A stretch of DNA of 64,000 bases from positions 1,116,001 to 1,180,000 of the forward strand of contig VCCP01000005.1 of assembly GCA_005765155.1 (NCBI GenBank). Reading direction: 5' to 3'. The notes below the pieces were generated by a model that saw only the letters and a list, made by a program, of their open reading frames with translations, did no database searches and was not told where the DNA came from. This stretch comes from Zelopaecilomyces penicillatus. Lineage: Eukaryota > Ascomycota > Sordariomycetes > Hypocreales > Pseudodiploosporaceae. This document shows positions 38,742 to 49,292 of this stretch, piece by piece. The position numbers and the translations under genes were made by a program. The first letter of the stretch is position 1, and every line of letters starts with the position of its first letter.

Positions 38742-40613
38742 ACCGAGGTTTTGAATCAACGACTGCTGATTAGAAGATACATGATACCCCCCACCCAACA
38801 ATATGGAAAAACCAACAACAACTTATTGCACAATCACAGCAATTACAAACACCAACTAAAAAGTGCAACTGCTGCCACAGTATGGGCAACCGCCAGGCGG
38901 ATCTTTGGGAAGCCCAAGCTGAGTTGAGACTAGGTGATAATGAATGCCTTGGAGAAACAAGACGAAATGGAGTTTCAGCGGAAAGAGGCCACAAATGACA
39001 CACATGAGTCAAAGAACGAGGGAATGGACTCTCCTGAGCATACAAACACACACACACACACTCCCATACACATACTTGCGGACGGCGTACGGATCTGGGG
39101 TTTATGTCTTGTATTCTTGCATTTTGCTTTCTCTTTCTTTTCTTCTCGTTCCATAATTCCTCTTTTCTCTCTGTCTCTTTCCTCGGCGAGGAAACATTGG
39201 GAGGTGTCACATGCAAGATAGAGAACCTTGATAGGAGCAAAACTATTCCCACAAATCGTGATATATTTTTTCTAGACTCTTCCTATTTTTACATCGTGTC
39301 GTCTTCGTTAAATGTCTCTCAATTCCCAACACCAAGAGGCGCGGAAAAACTAGAGCGATTGGCTCAGACCTGCATAACCAACATGCACACTCAAAATACA
39401 GTGCAGTGCAGTATGCGGTGAAACCAACCATGGCCCCCACGTATACTTACATACCTGGGGGCTCCCCTCTCTTCGCCTTTCGTTTTCAAAGAGCCTAAAG
39501 CAATATTGAAAGTTGTACAGAGACCATGGGTAGGTAAATCTGGGTAATATCTTGCTGTCTAGGCATGAATAGCCGTGACTGTGCGTGCGTGTGTGTGAGC
39601 TGAAAGGCCGTGAATATGGGACTCCCAACTGTACCCTGTATTCGGGGAGATGGATGGCGGAAATATGCGCTGTCACCCTCCTCATGCCTTGATGGATGGG
39701 CGCCTCTTATCAACGTGTTGGTGGGTGTGGTGTTGTATAGACGTAGAAAAGCTTGTAGGGGTAAGAAAACACGGTCTGCCTATGGTCTGGCACACACACA
39801 CCATCCGCCATCTAAACCACCCCAAGCCCAGCAGCACCCAGTCGTTTTCTCAGATGCCTCACACTCAAATGCTGATTGGTCGCCACTATTACGTTTCAAC
39901 ATGTCCGCCGACACCGCTTGATTTTTAAAGGTATGGACAAAGGAAGAGCGAGATTTTAACGGATTAGAAATGAGGCATTATAGCGGCAAAGAAAGTTGGG
40001 ATGGCGTAGAGGAATGTAATGGGGAGGGGGGTATTATCCGAACGATTAATATGATGACAAGGAGATACGTGGTTGGGTGGGTACTAAGCAAGGGCGCTGA
40101 ACTACCTAGGTAAGTCTATCAACCACTGGTGACTGGGTAATTCTGTATACAGTGTATCCCCAGTATGTTAATGGCAGCTAAAACTGCTTCCACATATTCA
40201 GCGCCAACATGTCTGCATTCCACCAAATGATTGACGGTATTGTGCCCTCTCGGACATAACATGACCTCATCTATCTCGAAGCCAGTCTACAAACACATAT
40301 ATGTGTGCAGCTCTCTGGCTTGTCCTGTCTAAATTATCTCTATAATGAAGAGCGACGAGATACATAGAAGCTGTTTTAGGTTTCTTCAGATCTTGGAAGT
40401 CAAAGAAGGAAGGTTCCTAGAATAGAATGGCATATGTGAACTGCAGGGGACAGATAATGATGAAAGGTAAGAGTTGACATTGTTACTAATCAGGTTTTCA
40501 TGGAGGCGAAATTGTATTACTGTAGACATGAAATGATGAGTTTGAGGTTCCATCCGAGTATATCTGCCGAGAGCTTACCTAGTCGTGACTAGAAAGCTTG
40601 AACATATCAAATA
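38742..40613. other. Convergent intergenic region, PHO80-like (+) / agmatine deiminase-like (-)
   Basis: About 1.9 kb between converging genes, holding their 3' regions and an (AC)8 tract at 39046. T- and C-rich runs occur around 39115-39185. None of the short frames shows family motifs. Confidence 0.6.
39046..39061. repeat. (AC)8 microsatellite
   Basis: Eight AC units in the convergent intergenic region. Confidence 0.8.
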
Positions 40614-41744
40614 TCATGAACATGCGAGAGGAATTTCTTGTGTTGCGCAGTGAATGCCTCCTCCAAGAAAGGGCAGCTCCTTTATAAGCACAGGAACTAC
40701 TACCCTCTCGGCACCAAACAGACCTCGCATAACCTCCACTGCCTTGGCATCTGCAGCTTTATCTCCAAACTGAGGCAAAATGACACCTCCATTCACCAGC
40801 AGATAGTTGACATAGCTCATAGCTGGGGGCTCTTCTTTACCCTTGTCGATTTTTTTTAGTGTCCGGCTGTCGAGTCCAATGCGGTATAGGTCAGGCTCCA
40901 GGATCTCGACAATGTGGAACCGTTGTCCTCTTGCATCCGTTGAATTGAGCAAGATTTTGCGAGCTTCTTCGTAGATAATACTCCATTCAGATTCGTCTGT
41001 ATCATGTGGCTTACTGAGAATAATGGTACCTGGACGAATGAAGCGAGCCAGGCCATCAATGTGACAATCCGTAATATCGAGTCCAGGCCTCCCTGGAATC
41101 CATATAACCTTCTTGACACCAAGCGTTCGGATGAGTTCCTCCTCAATGGCCTGTCGATTCTTGCCAGGGTTTCGATTTTTGTTCACCAATGAGCTTTCAG
41201 TCGCTATTAGAGTTCCTTCGCCATCAATTTCTAATGATCCACCTTCTGCTACAATGGATGACGGGACCCGTTCCACTAGCAGCTCTCCTAGTAGGGTTCG
41301 GGCAAGAGCACTTGTCGTAGGGGTTGGGAATCTGTTGCCCCATCCATTGAAATTGAAGTCGACACCGCACATTGTACGTGTGCCATCCGGCTGATGTTTC
41401 ATGACGAATGTGGGTGCAATATCTCTCATCCACAAATCCAAACTGTCCCCTTGAATGGGATGGATTATAATCGGGTGTGGTGTCTTGACGGACTTGAATT
41501 GCCGCTGGGCGTCTTTCAATCGCTCATTGCCAACAAGAAGAGTCACCGGCTCAAAATGAGCGACTTCTTCTGCAATTGCCGATATATCCTTTGTGGCCCT
41601 TCGTAAATCATCTGAAGATTCAGCCAAGACTGAAGCCTTGCCAGGCCAAGCAAGGATAGTCCGAGCATGGCGTCCCCACTCCGCTGGCCGGCTGAAGCAT
41701 GCGGTGTTCTTTTGTGACATTCTGAAGAGGTTTGTAAAGTACAT
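40614..41744 (-). CDS. Agmatine deiminase / Porphyromonas-type arginine deiminase family enzyme
   Basis: Single exon, 376 residues from ATG 41744; ATG 41720 (368 residues) is an equally good start and gives MSQKN directly before the conserved PAEWGRHARTILAWP. Other family motifs in order: LWMRDIAPTF, DFNFNGWGNRF, EGGSLEIDGEGT, TDCHIDGLARFI and C-terminal GGGIHCATQEIP, whose Cys would be the nucleophile. The Asp, Glu and His expected in the guanidine-group catalytic site are present in these motifs. Known relatives turn agmatine into N-carbamoylputrescine and ammonia, a step towards putrescine; others act on peptidyl-arginine, so the substrate is inferred. The frame upstream is open for 59 more codons without ATG, leaving room for an unseen 5' exon. 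Lack of introns and the bacterial flavour of the family hint at old horizontal transfer. Confidence 0.83.
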   Translation of the reverse strand: MYFTNLFRMSQKNTACFSRPAEWGRHARTILAWPGKASVLAESSDDLRRATKDISAIAEEVAHFEPVTLLVGNERLKDAQRQFKSVKTPHPIIIHPIQGDSLDLWMRDIAPTFVMKHQPDGTRTMCGVDFNFNGWGNRFPTPTTSALARTLLGELLVERVPSSIVAEGGSLEIDGEGTLIATESSLVNKNRNPGKNRQAIEEELIRTLGVKKVIWIPGRPGLDITDCHIDGLARFIRPGTIILSKPHDTDESEWSIIYEEARKILLNSTDARGQRFHIVEILEPDLYRIGLDSRTLKKIDKGKEEPPAMSYVNYLLVNGGVILPQFGDKAADAKAVEVMRGLFGAERVVVPVLIKELPFLGGGIHCATQEIPLACS

Positions 41745-42434
41745 ATGGTGATTGAGAGGGATCAAACTGGCATCACAACCGCCTTTTGTAGACGACTTGT
41801 TGGATCCTATGTGAGGCTGTGTACTTAGTACATCGTCCGTCTTTTTGATCTTGCCCAAGGAAGAAGGCGCAGTCCGGCACCCGCGGGCATTCCTAACCGA
41901 TGGTAAACGAGCATCAAGCACTGTGTCTTTGAACTTTTCGTGCTAACACATTGGTCTGTTTGCCAACAGATAGATCGGATTGGATGCGAGCCATCTTTAC
42001 AGCGGAAGAAGGTCCGCATTGAATTCCGCAAGTGCCAGTACTTGTCTCACTTAAGACCGATAACATGTTCATTGGCGCCTCCCGATTTGTAGATAGGAAT
42101 TGAGGCATTTGGTGATGTGAACAGGCATTAGCCTTGGGGTTTTGCGATTACAATAACGTTGAGTAGTGTGTCAGGATAACATGGAGAATCATTTGCAGTT
42201 CTGGAAGGGGCGACGCCACGATTATCTGGGGGCCACTCCAAGTTAGTACTTGTATAGGCCTAGCACGTGCGGCAATCAATTATGCCTGTAGAGTATGCTT
42301 CGTGTACCTAACCAGTGACCTAACGACACCTTTTCACAACGTAGGTGCTCGCAACGACCGATCGGGACTGGAGCTCTGTTTCAACACCGTTCAGTCTTTT
42401 TTCCACCTCGAGCTCGACATTGCATTTGGTCAAA
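41745..42434. promoter_or_regulatory. Divergent promoter region, agmatine deiminase-like (-) / EMC10 (+)
   Basis: Roughly 690 bases between divergent start codons. A CACGTG palindrome lies at 42264-42269, about 170 bases upstream of the EMC10 start. No other element is strong enough to name. Confidence 0.5.
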
Positions 42435-43059
42435 ATGCGCGTCGCAACATTCATCTCGGTGCTTTGCGCCGCAGTTCTCGTCAATGCCGATGTCCGCACG
42501 GCGCAAATCTACATCCAGCCCATCGAGTCCTCCAGCAGCCCCAGCCCGCTTGCCGAGGTGTCGTATGACTCCAGCGCCTTTTCGTCTTCCTCCGTCATTT
42601 CGTACGAAGCCCCAGACCTTCCTGAATCCTCGCAACTCGTCCGCATTGGGATTTACGACACAAAGTCTTCTACATGGATATCGGGAACGACAGTGGCCTC
42701 GGTGGAAAACTTCAGCAAGGGATACGCGCCAACGCTAATACTATCTGTTGATGCCAAAGGAGAAGTCCTCAGCGCATCATTCAAGGGCCAAGTGATTGAT
42801 GCGGGCCAGACGAGGGATTTCGGGCCCAAGGCTGTGGTGTTGGTGGAGAGCAAGGGCAAGCAACCAGCGCTGAACAAACCCGTGGTACTATCACCAGAAG
42901 GGAAGAAGGTTGAGGAAGAACCTGAAAAGTCTTTTTTGCAGAAGTATGAAAGTCCATTACCGATTAATACGAATTATAATGCTAATATGAAACAGGTATT
43001 GGTGGATGATCGGTATCGCCATGTTCCTTGCGCTGAGCGGGGGCGGCTCTGACAAATAG
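42435..43059 (+). CDS. EMC10: ER membrane protein complex subunit 10 (EMC10)
   Basis: Exons 42435-42943 and 42996-43059, with a 52-nt intron (GTATGA donor, GCTAAT branch), encode 190 residues. A hydrophobic signal peptide (about residues 1-18, MRVATFISVLCAAVLVNA) leads into a beta-rich lumenal domain with YIQPIES and the segment ISYEAPDLP. The short last exon gives the membrane end YWWMIGIAMFLALSGGGSDK, which matches the conserved tail of fungal EMC10 proteins; this tail is only read in frame once the intron is removed. In known species the EMC inserts tail-anchored and multi-pass membrane proteins into the ER, and EMC10 is its lumenal, non-essential part. Confidence 0.82.
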
Positions 43060-43729
43060 AGAGAACAAATACAATACCCATGCGGATTCCATACACAGTT
43101 ACCGGACGTTTTCTCAACTTAGAGGCAATTGCGATATTTTTGCTAGCCGTAAAAATGTTTATTTCGACAGCTCGTAGCTTTCACACTCTACCTCATCATT
43201 ACACACCATTTTCATCAACAGGGAGTGATATTCTGGTGCAGCAAGGATCAGGGCTACACTCTCTCTCAAAGGTCGACTTATCATTGACCTCTGATTTTAA
43301 TGAGATCAACGGGAGGTATCTTGCATGAACATGAAAGTGACGGCATACCTGGATACTTCTTCACTAGTAATAGCCTTCGCAGGTGTTCTCGATATTTCCA
43401 GCAGTACTTGAAACCGTATCACCTCTCCCTCTTACCTGCATCGCGGTCACGTGCTCTTTGCCGAGCCCATAATCCGCTAAGCCAAATATAGGCTAGAACC
43501 GTTGCTATGCAGCTGAAGCTGTGCTTTATGACTGGAGTAGCGGAGCGTTAGCTTTCCGCATTAAAAGCTGCGTGCAGACACTCCGCCTGAGCTCAGTAGA
43601 AACCCACCCTCCCCATCCGTTAACACAACGTGAAAAGAAATCTACTGTCTTCGTCTCAATTCCACCGTTATTCCGGTTCTCAAAGGAACTGTCATTTTCA
43701 ACCCCTGTTCATACTCCAACATTACAACC
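43060..43729. promoter_or_regulatory. Intergenic region upstream of CHZ1
   Basis: 670 bases between EMC10 and the chaperone gene, both on the plus strand. GTCACGTGCTC near 43447 contains a CACGTG core. Nothing reads as coding. Confidence 0.5.
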
Positions 43730-44197
43730 ATGTCTGGAAACGGCGTCACCAGTCCCTCCCACATGGAGGAGAGCTTTGCTGAGAGCAAGGGCAAAGGCAA
43801 AGCTGCCCAGGACGACATCTCCCAGGGTGCTACCATGACTGAAGATGACGATGACGATGACGATGATGAGGATGATGAGAATGAAGAAGATGTAAGCTAC
43901 CACCAGAATCGAGCTTTCACTGAGCCTAGCTAACAGACAATCCAAGAACGTCGGAGGAGGTAACAATGCTTCAAGAGATCCATGCATTTGACTAACTATA
44001 CTGACTTTACCGCTCCAGATGACGAGGATGGCATGGAAGAGATTGATCTCAACAACATCGTTGAGGGCGGACGTCGTACTCGAGGTACCAAAATCGATTT
44101 CGCCAAGGCTGCAGAGCAGCTCCCTGCCGATGACGAGGATGAGGAGGACGACGAGGACTTCCAGCCAGCCATCGAGGACACAGAGATGTCTGGTTAG
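43730..44197 (+). CDS. CHZ1: Histone H2A.Z-H2B chaperone Chz1
   Basis: Exons 43730-43891, 43947-43959 (13 nt only) and 44019-44197 encode 117 residues. The two introns are 55 and 59 nt. A single-intron model puts the last exon in the wrong frame, so the 13-nt microexon (reading N-V-G-G plus one base) is needed. The protein is very acidic: a long Asp/Glu run near residues 39-53 precedes the CHZ motif EEIDLNNIVEGGRRTRGTKI, followed by DFAKAAEQ and another acidic tail. Known Chz1 proteins hold H2A.Z-H2B dimers in the nucleus and hand them to the SWR1 complex. The family assignment rests mainly on the GRRTRG-containing motif, which is diagnostic, and on the short acidic layout. Confidence 0.88.
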
Positions 44198-45036
44198 GGA
44201 CGAAATTGCGCTGGTCTTGTTTGGAATTAGGGAAAGGGGGATTGGACGAATTTATGCTAAAAAGAACTCCCATAACGAAGACAAATTTTCTACCATGTGA
44301 CGACCGTTGGCCGTGGGGTCTTCTCCCTCCTGATGGAGGGGAACCGGGAGAGAATTTTGCAGACTTGCCAGAGATAGGCAATAATACTCTTTCAGTATTG
44401 TATGCTAATGCACGACGCCTATTGAGAGCAATTGAAGCAAGAAATAAACGCCGTGAGGAGACTTTGTGAATCAGCTGGCGGGCCGCATGTGCTGAGAGAT
44501 ACGCGGTGAGCGTGTTGGGGCCCCTCCAAGAGGCACCCACTGCCCCGCGCCGCCCACCCCAGATTTCTTTGGACTGACTGCCTTATTTTACTCCTCCGTG
44601 CATTGGAACTCCGTGCATTGGTGCCAATTAAGATACTGAACAGTTACTTGCTTTTGTTGGCAGTGTTTGCTTCTGTACAGATACGTGTGAAAATATAACT
44701 AGATTGCGCCGCAAAAACCTTGGAGAGTGCCTGAGTCGTTGTTCCCAGCAATGAATGCTCTGGACACCAGCCAATCATGGATGGAGATGGCGAGTCGGCT
44801 GTCATAGCGCCACAGGAGCGCCCCCTTTTACTGGCATGTCACCGCAAGGGTCTGGCAAGGCAGGGCGAGACATCTTTTTCGGCTTCTAAACTCAGAAAAG
44901 ACCAGACTGGACTAATTACATATACTTTTTAACATCGTCTTGAATAACTACCCAACGCTTCTCTAACGAAGCTCTTTACCCCCGGATTTTGGATCTTGTT
45001 CTATCCTTGCCTGTCACTAGCTGGGGAATCACCATC
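44198..45036. other. Intergenic region between CHZ1 and BET1
   Basis: 840 bases between two plus-strand genes: the 3' region of CHZ1 and the promoter and leader of BET1. No coding frame is supported. Confidence 0.6.
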
Positions 45037-45987
45037 ATGTCGCAGAGGTACGTCCAGGATAGTAACCATCAATGCCCGACTTCGCATCTGTGGCCTCTTC
45101 AAAGTCGAAGCTGCAGACGAAGCCAAAACATTGCGCTTCCCCATCCATTCCGTCTTGGGCTCAAAGATTGTGCCCCTTGTCGACGCAAAGACTCAAAGCG
45201 GACTTCTCAAGAAGAAAAAAAAAACCTCTCAAAACTGACTTATTCCTGCTTTTGCGACACAGGTTCGGTGCCTCGTCTTTGCACCAGCGCGATTCGCGCA
45301 GTGCCCTGTTCGCAGGTTACAACGACGACAGCCAGACACGAAGGGGCGGAGGCAACCAGAGCCCAGGCTACAATGGCGGTGCTGGGGGAGGCTATGGATA
45401 TGCAGGATATTCGCCGAATAGTAGCCACCTGAGCGGCTCCGACAGCCAGACATATCGATCGGCCACACCGAATAAGAAGGGCCAATATAGCGATGCCGTG
45501 TTGAACGAGCTTGAGAGCCAGAACGATGAGCAGGTGGCTGGTATTCTGGGTAAAGTCAAGACGCTGAAGAGTGTAAGTTACCCACCATTTTTGCTCCCGT
45601 CTATGATGCGGCCGAAACAGAGCTTGTGTCAAGAAATGGCACACGACAAAGGAATGCGGCGGATAAGTCTCATAGGAGAGGTTTGAGTAGAATGTTGAAC
45701 TATGGGTTTTGCGCTGCTACATCTACTCATCATATATCTGCCATGAAAATAAGAGCTAACATGCTACCTCCTAATCCCAGATGACAATTGCCATCGGCGA
45801 CGAAATCCGCGAATCCACCGCTCTAGCCGAGAAGATGAATGACACATTCGACTCAACCCGTGTCCGCCTCCGCGGCACAATGAACCGCATGCTCCTCATG
45901 GCCCAGCGCACCGGTGTCGGCTGGAAAGTCTGGCTGCTCTTCTTCGCTGCCGTCGCCATGCTATTCATATACGTCTGGCTATTCTAA
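45037..45987 (+). CDS. BET1: ER-Golgi SNARE Bet1
   Basis: Exons 45037-45047 (11 nt), 45263-45572 and 45781-45987 encode 175 residues. The first exon gives only MSQ and two bases of an Arg codon; joining to FGASSLHQRDSRSALF restores the frame. A Gly/Ser/Tyr-rich low-complexity N-terminus is followed by the SNARE motif (about residues 80-150: LNELESQNDEQVAGILGKV ... IGDEIRESTALAEKMNDTF) and a C-terminal membrane anchor (about 153-172, VWLLFFAAVAMLFIYVWLF). This is the Qc-SNARE layout of Bet1, which acts in fusion of ER-derived vesicles with the Golgi. Both introns are over 200 nt, much longer than the 52-91 nt of other introns in this window. Confidence 0.88.
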
Positions 45988-46613
45988 AACAGAAAAGGGA
46001 GAAAAGCTCACAATAGGGACCGCAAGGAGAGAGGCAACATTTCATATGGGCTGTGCTCAATATGGGAAAGACGGGCGGATGGCGGGAGAGGGGCGAAGTT
46101 GGAAGTTCTGGAACATCGCATTTAGACAAACAAAGACGTTACATACGGCCGGGGAAAGATTGCATCCTTGGAGACAGGGCTGAAAAAAAATTGGCGTTGA
46201 GGGCGGGGGGCGTCTCTTTTTTCTTGTTCATCATGATATTTGGGTTGCGGTGGTGCATTCTGGGGAAGACAAAAACGAGGCAACGCTCTTCTTTTTACCT
46301 GTAATAGTAGACAAGCGGCTCTTTCAGCCTCGAATCTGCCTGGTTTATGCATATATGTAATAAACTTTGAATTGATTAAAGATGAAGCAATTCCGTTTCA
46401 ACGATGACTTGACTTTCCAAGTCGTAGTTTTAAGTATCCATTCCCCTTTCATGTTCGTTCCTTGGGAAGACATAAAATGTACACTTTTGCGTAAATGTAA
46501 AGACTAGGACAAACTCTAGAATATATTGCAAAGGGGGGTATCTAATGCTCATCTCGTTCATAAATACGTTAGGTTCATTTTGTTATTGGGCAGACAACTC
46601 TCTTCAGCTTCCC
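45988..46613. other. Convergent intergenic region, BET1 (+) / APC15 (-)
   Basis: About 625 bases with the 3' ends of two converging genes; ATGTAATAAACTTTGAATTG near 46352 resembles a plus-strand polyadenylation context. No gene. Confidence 0.6.
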
Positions 46614-47929
46614 TCAACCACGTCGAGCCCGTGGTCTTTGCGCGGGACTGCTATCCATGAAACTGCTCTCGTCCTGTGAGAGAATCCCGCTTAGATCCAT
46701 GCTCATACGAGGGCCAGCTAGGTTAGTTTGACCACGTAGAGTGGGCGATAGCGGAGGCCTAAACTGAGCCATTCTGGGCATGAAACCAACGTCTGGCACG
46801 TCATCGTCGTTGTCATCGCCGCCACTACCATCCTCATCCTCATCATTGTAGCACTGCACTTCTGCTTCTGCTTCCTCCTCCTGTGCATCTTCCTCTTCGG
46901 TCTCATCCTCATCCTCTTCCTCAGTGCTACTGCTGCTAAGCTCGGCCTCCGAGTCGGTATGCTCATAACCGCCGCTCTCGGCCTCGGGGATGTCGTCGTC
47001 GAGGTTGGCTTCCATTTCCCCAGCCATTCCGTCGTCACCCAGTGCACCATCGTAAGCAAGGTCGTCCTCATCGAGAATTTGTCCCCTGGCCTCCTCTTCG
47101 AGCTCCTCCTCGCCTCCGTACATATCATCCCCATCTGGGTCCCCGCGAATGAGAGCTTCTCTGAAAGCATCATCGGTCATTCTCATACGCGTGGCCATAA
47201 GGTTGTTTTCTCTTTCCCCGCGTAGCGTTTCCTGACTCAATTCGCCATTCTCATCTCCTTCATCTTCTTCCTCTTCTTCCTCTTCTTCCTCTTCTTCCTC
47301 ATCCTCATCCTCATCCTCCTCATCTTCATCTTCATCTTCATCATCGTCCGAATTACCACTGAAGGCAAAATCATCGTCTGCATCGGGAATTTCATCATCA
47401 AGGTCCTGAGCACCGTCTAGCTGCACGTCATCCATCATGCCGTCGTCTGTTATGCCACCCTCAGTCATTCCACCCTCTGCCTCAGCCAGTTCTTGAGCGA
47501 GTTGCTCTCTACGGAGGGCCTCTTGGTGCTCCTCCTGCTCTCGCCTTTCTTCACGCATTTGATGGAGGGTCTTCGGAACTCCAGGTGGCCTAAGCCATCC
47601 ACTGCCAAAATTTTGCACATTGATCCGACGTCGATGCATGTACTGTTCGTCCGCTGCGAGGCGAGCTAGGGCTGTCCGTTCAAGGGCTTGCCCCCTTTGA
47701 CGCGAGTTATTGGAACCATGTTGGTTGCTGCCAGGGTCGGCATGATTGTTTTCTATGGGTCCAGGAGGAACAAACGGATTCCTTGGAGATGAGTACCAGA
47801 GAGAATGTGACTATGTAGAGATTAGACAAAAGGACTGTTGCGTATGCGAAAGTACTGATGGGCTGGTCAGCGAATTGCGGCAGGTATACATACATCTCGT
47901 GGGGTGAAATCTGGAAGCGTTGAAAACAT
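46614..47929 (-). CDS. APC15: Anaphase-promoting complex subunit 15 (Apc15/Mnd2 type)
   Basis: Exons on the minus strand: 47929-47894 and 47810-46614, with an 83-nt intron (GTATGT donor), giving 410 residues. The tiny first exon encodes MFSTLPDFTPRD, which joins to SHSLWYSSPRNPF; this N-terminal sequence is characteristic of fungal Apc15. A basic stretch, MHRRRINVQNFGSGWLRPPG, and an Arg/Glu helix (REERREQEEHQEALRRE) follow. Most of the rest (about residues 130-350) is Asp/Glu-rich, with an uninterrupted acidic run of about 30 residues, and is probably disordered. Known Apc15 proteins help turn over the mitotic checkpoint complex on the APC/C. Confidence 0.85.
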
Positions 47930-48917
47930 CGTATTTTGCTTTTGAGCCCGTAGGTGACAAGCATGTCTAGTTCAGAGAAATCAGTGATGCGTCGCATCGA
48001 TGTGAGGACATGGACTGGAGCTATCGTCAGAGGGGCAGTGAGGTTCGGTGGCGCGCTTAACAGACGCGAGAGGACGCGCTCCCCCCACCTCACGTCATTA
48101 ATGCCTTCCTCTTGCATTTTTGATCAAGTATTCATCCTAAGAATATTATCGCTGTACTTTATTACATCTCTCTAAGATGGGCATTAGTTAGATTCAAATT
48201 CTGGAATTCTATTGTTTTATCTCTCACCCATCAATGTACCGAGCTCATATGGGTAGATATATCCGCCGCCTTTGGCCATCTAAACTCCCCACACAAGGAT
48301 ATGGAACATGACAGCAAATCCACATTTCATCCACACATATAACAAAGGCACATAGCGAATAAGAGAAGAGTTCTACAAAGACAAATATGATCAAATTTGC
48401 TTTGTTCCGGGCTACAGCTCAGTGTTCGTGAACTTTACCGAGTGGTAATAAAGGCGACTAGCAATAAACTGATTAGTATCTTTCACATGGCTCCCGCTAA
48501 AAGATTTCAAAGCAGGCACATCAATGCCGAAGTCAAACAATATATCAATCTCATTTTAAGTGAGACTTTTTCAAAATAGCTAGCAATAGAACCATAAACA
48601 CAACATGGATCTGAGCGGCTTGGGGGTTTGTCCCTTCAAAAGCTAATACTTACAGATTGTCAATTTCGATCCTATCATGAACACATCACTCAACCACTCA
48701 ATGTGTGTGGATACTAATTGAAATGGAATGATTCATAATATAGGATAATGACGAAGGTCATAAACGTGCTGATCGAATGTGCGCTAAACGCCCAGTTGCA
48801 CTTCAACATTCGGTAGCTGGAGAGTTGAGAATGCCCCAGCAAATAATTACAAAAACATAAAGAGTATCAAGACACTACAAAACATGAGGTAGTTCGTAAA
48901 TACATTGTAGAATAGCA
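47930..48917. other. Intergenic region upstream of APC15
   Basis: Promoter side of APC15 and the start of a gene-poor, fairly AT-rich stretch. CGCGAGAGGACGCGC near 48064 is a GC-rich island just upstream of the gene. No coding frame supported. Confidence 0.55.
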
Positions 48918-49292
48918 TCAGCAGCGCAGTTGTCCCTTCAACTTCCGCTCTTGTCTCTGAAACTCAAACATCTTGTGATAATGCCGATCGATGGCATCTC
49001 TCATCTCAAAAAGCCTTCGCTCCGGTTTCTCCACCTCGCCATCCAGATCTGCAATCTCTGGTTTGCCTCTGTATCTTCTGCAGTTCATAGCGCTGCCCAA
49101 CATTAGTTCCCGTCCAGTTTGGGGTACCAATCCGATTAAATCCAGCATCGATTGATACTCTTGCTCCTTGGCCTGGATCCACTGCATGGATTCACTGATC
49201 CTTTTTTTGACTTTGTCGATCTCCTGGATTGATCTGCTGTGTAAAGACATATCTGGATCACTTGACTGAGAGTGTGTATATTGTTTGGTCAT
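48918..49292 (-). CDS. Hypothetical coiled-coil protein (doubtful)
   Basis: A 124-residue frame from ATG 49292. The composition is protein-like and strongly helical: EIDKVKKRISESMQWIQAKEQ, then EYQSMLDLIGLVPQTG, and a charged C-terminal helix (MRDAIDRHYHKMFEFQRQER). It sits alone in AT-rich DNA. The frame stays open upstream to 49334, where TATGTAG could be a splice acceptor, so it may be the last exon of a larger or broken gene. I do not recognise the family and cannot assign a function. Confidence 0.35.
   Translation of the reverse strand: MTKQYTHSQSSDPDMSLHSRSIQEIDKVKKRISESMQWIQAKEQEYQSMLDLIGLVPQTGRELMLGSAMNCRRYRGKPEIADLDGEVEKPERRLFEMRDAIDRHYHKMFEFQRQERKLKGQLRC

Noticed and set aside
43892..44018. 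Single-intron model for CHZ1 (43892-44018 removed as one intron)
   Set aside because: It shifts the last exon out of the frame that encodes the GRRTRG motif.
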